Origin: VYDC01 sp034420495
Lineage (GTDB): Bacteria > Chloroflexota > Dehalococcoidia > UBA2979
DNA length: 6,881 nucleotides
Direction: 5' to 3'
NCBI GenBank assembly: GCA_034420495.1
Contig: DAOULG010000289.1
Span: forward strand, 1 to 6,881
A model generated the notes under the pieces. That model saw only the letters and a program-made list of their open reading frames with translations, made no database searches and was not told the DNA's origin. Shown piece after piece: positions 6,250 to 6,881 of this stretch; the first letter of the stretch is position 1, and each line of letters opens with the position of its first letter. A program made the position numbers and the translations under genes.

Positions 6250-6714
6250 GTGGAGGCCGGAGGCTCACGGGGGGCGGGCGCCCGCGCGGCCGGGGCGGCG
6301 GCGCTGCTCCTGCTCGCCGCGGCTCTCCTCGCCCTCAAGGCGCTCCCCGCTGGGACGCCCGCGGCCTCAGCCCAGCAGGTCGACCCCGAGCAGCAGCTCG
6401 CCATAGAGCGGCAGCTGCTCTGCCCCCAGTGCGTCAACGAGCGGCTCGACCAGTGCGCCCGCGCCATCTGCGAGGACATGCGCGCGACGATCCGGGAGCA
6501 GCTCGCGGCCGGAACCCCTCCCGATCAGATCGTCTTCTTCTTCCGCGCGCGCTACGGCGAGCGCGTCCTGGCGGAGCTCCCCCGGGAGGGCTTCAACCTG
6601 CTGCTCTTCGGCTGGGTGGCGGGATCGCTGGCGGTGGTCGCCCTCGGAGGCGGCCTCGCGCTCCTGAGGATGCGCCGCCTCGCAGAGGGCTCCGGCCCGG
6701 CCGGGGAGCCGTAG
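6250..6714 (+). CDS. ccmH: Cytochrome c maturation protein CcmH (CycL/NrfF family), four-cysteine variant
   Basis: CcmH is a membrane-anchored thiol protein that works with CcmF and CcmG to present reduced apocytochrome c. The 154-residue product has a signal segment (about 12-41, ending ASA). It is followed by LLCPQC (56-61) with Cys58 and Cys61, then a helical domain ending in RYGERVLAELPREGFNLLLFGW (split here as RYGERV at 101-106 and GFNLLLFGW at 114-122), and a final membrane helix (about 117-139). The family pattern is LRCxxCQNxSIADSNA followed by DLR. Here the CxxC and the downstream RYG element are kept, but the middle reads VNERLDQCARAICEDMR, with two more cysteines at 69 and 74. This fits a divergent branch of the family. 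The GTG start is seven bases after the ccmF stop. Confidence 0.9.
   Translation: MEAGGSRGAGARAAGAAALLLLAAALLALKALPAGTPAASAQQVDPEQQLAIERQLLCPQCVNERLDQCARAICEDMRATIREQLAAGTPPDQIVFFFRARYGERVLAELPREGFNLLLFGWVAGSLAVVALGGGLALLRMRRLAEGSGPAGEP
6703..6708 (+). promoter_or_regulatory. Ribosome binding site of the ccmI-like gene
   Basis: GGGGAG at 6703-6708 lies inside the end of ccmH, seven bases before the GTG at 6716. This decides the start of a small frame that is otherwise easily missed. Confidence 0.55.
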
Positions 6715-6715
6715 C

Positions 6716-6881
6716 GTGGAGTGGCTCGTGCTCCTGCTGCTCGTGCTCGTAACGGCCGCCTTCGTCGCCCCGGCGCTCCGCGACCCGGGCGGCGGGGGGC
6801 CGGGCCCCGAGGAGGCGGCGCGCCGGGCGCTGGAGGAGCGGCGGCGGCTCCGGGAGCTGCTCCGCGCGATCGACGCCGACT
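6716..6881 (+). CDS. CcmI-like small membrane protein, N-terminus only (runs off the window)
   Basis: A GTG one base after the ccmH stop opens a frame with no stop for its 55 visible codons. It begins with a membrane helix (MEWLVLLLLVLVTAAFVAPAL), written here only as residues 1-21, with a short N-terminal tail. A Gly/Pro-rich linker follows, then a charged helix with ALEERRRLRELLRAIDAD (38-55). The pattern of one N-terminal helix followed by a conserved E-R-rich helix ending in a leucine-Asp stretch is typical of the small CcmI-like proteins that follow ccmH in many operons and are thought to help hold or chaperone apocytochrome c. Only the start is visible, so it could be a short protein or a CcmI with a TPR domain. 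The membrane helix, position and frame are seen; the function is inferred. Confidence 0.7.
   Translation, partial: MEWLVLLLLVLVTAAFVAPALRDPGGGGPGPEEAARRALEERRRLRELLRAIDAD

Noticed and set aside
4496..6406. A 636-codon plus-strand frame inside ccmF in another frame
   Set aside because: It is Arg/Pro/Ala-rich shadow coding. The ccmF frame has the WWD motif and four key histidines.

Overview
This is a very GC-rich window (about 70% or more by eye) from a chromosome of an aerobic bacterium. It carries two respiratory gene blocks read in opposite directions from one 155-base intergenic region. The left block, on the minus strand, encodes a caa3-type cytochrome c oxidase. The right block, on the plus strand, encodes cytochrome c maturation (Ccm, System I) proteins. 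An A1-type subunit I with a C-terminal membrane extension, a lipoprotein subunit II fused to cytochrome c, a four-cysteine CcmH, many GTG starts and a possible leaderless gene suggest a deep-branching high-GC Gram-positive (for example Thermoleophilia/Solirubrobacterales-like Actinobacteriota) or a Chloroflexota-like lineage. This placement is inference from sequence style only.

Layout, left to right. Positions 1-25 (minus) hold the first eight codons of a gene just downstream of ctaD, probably oxidase subunit III. Positions 43-1875 (minus) are ctaD, subunit I, with all haem, CuB, D-channel and K-channel residues. Positions 1876-1943 are a short spacer with a perfect hairpin and a palindrome. 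Positions 1944-3044 (minus) are coxB, subunit II, with a lipobox, two membrane helices, a complete CuA site and a C-terminal CXXCH cytochrome c domain. Positions 3045-3199 are the divergent promoter region. On the plus strand follow ccmG/tlpA-like thioredoxin (3200-3766), ccmE (3769-4242), ccmF (4239-6242), ccmH (6250-6714) and the start of a ccmI-like gene (6716 to the window end). These are packed with gaps of 2, -4, 7 and 1 bases, so they are almost certainly one operon.

How they work together. The CoxB cytochrome c domain must have haem attached covalently outside the membrane. CcmE carries haem, CcmF with CcmH joins it to the CXXCH cysteines, and the thioredoxin-like protein keeps those cysteines reduced. 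It may also reduce the CuA cysteines of CoxB. The left block therefore contains a client of the right block. CcmA, CcmB, CcmC and CcmD, which load haem onto CcmE in the canonical system, are not in the window.

Nothing here is a clearly new system. The points most worth a second look are the CcmE haem-site variant (His kept, the usual Tyr replaced by Phe), the CcmH with two extra cysteines and a degenerate signature, the back-to-back promoter arrangement with a leaderless-looking ccmG start, and a G7 tract that could give a CcmG-CcmE fusion by slippage.
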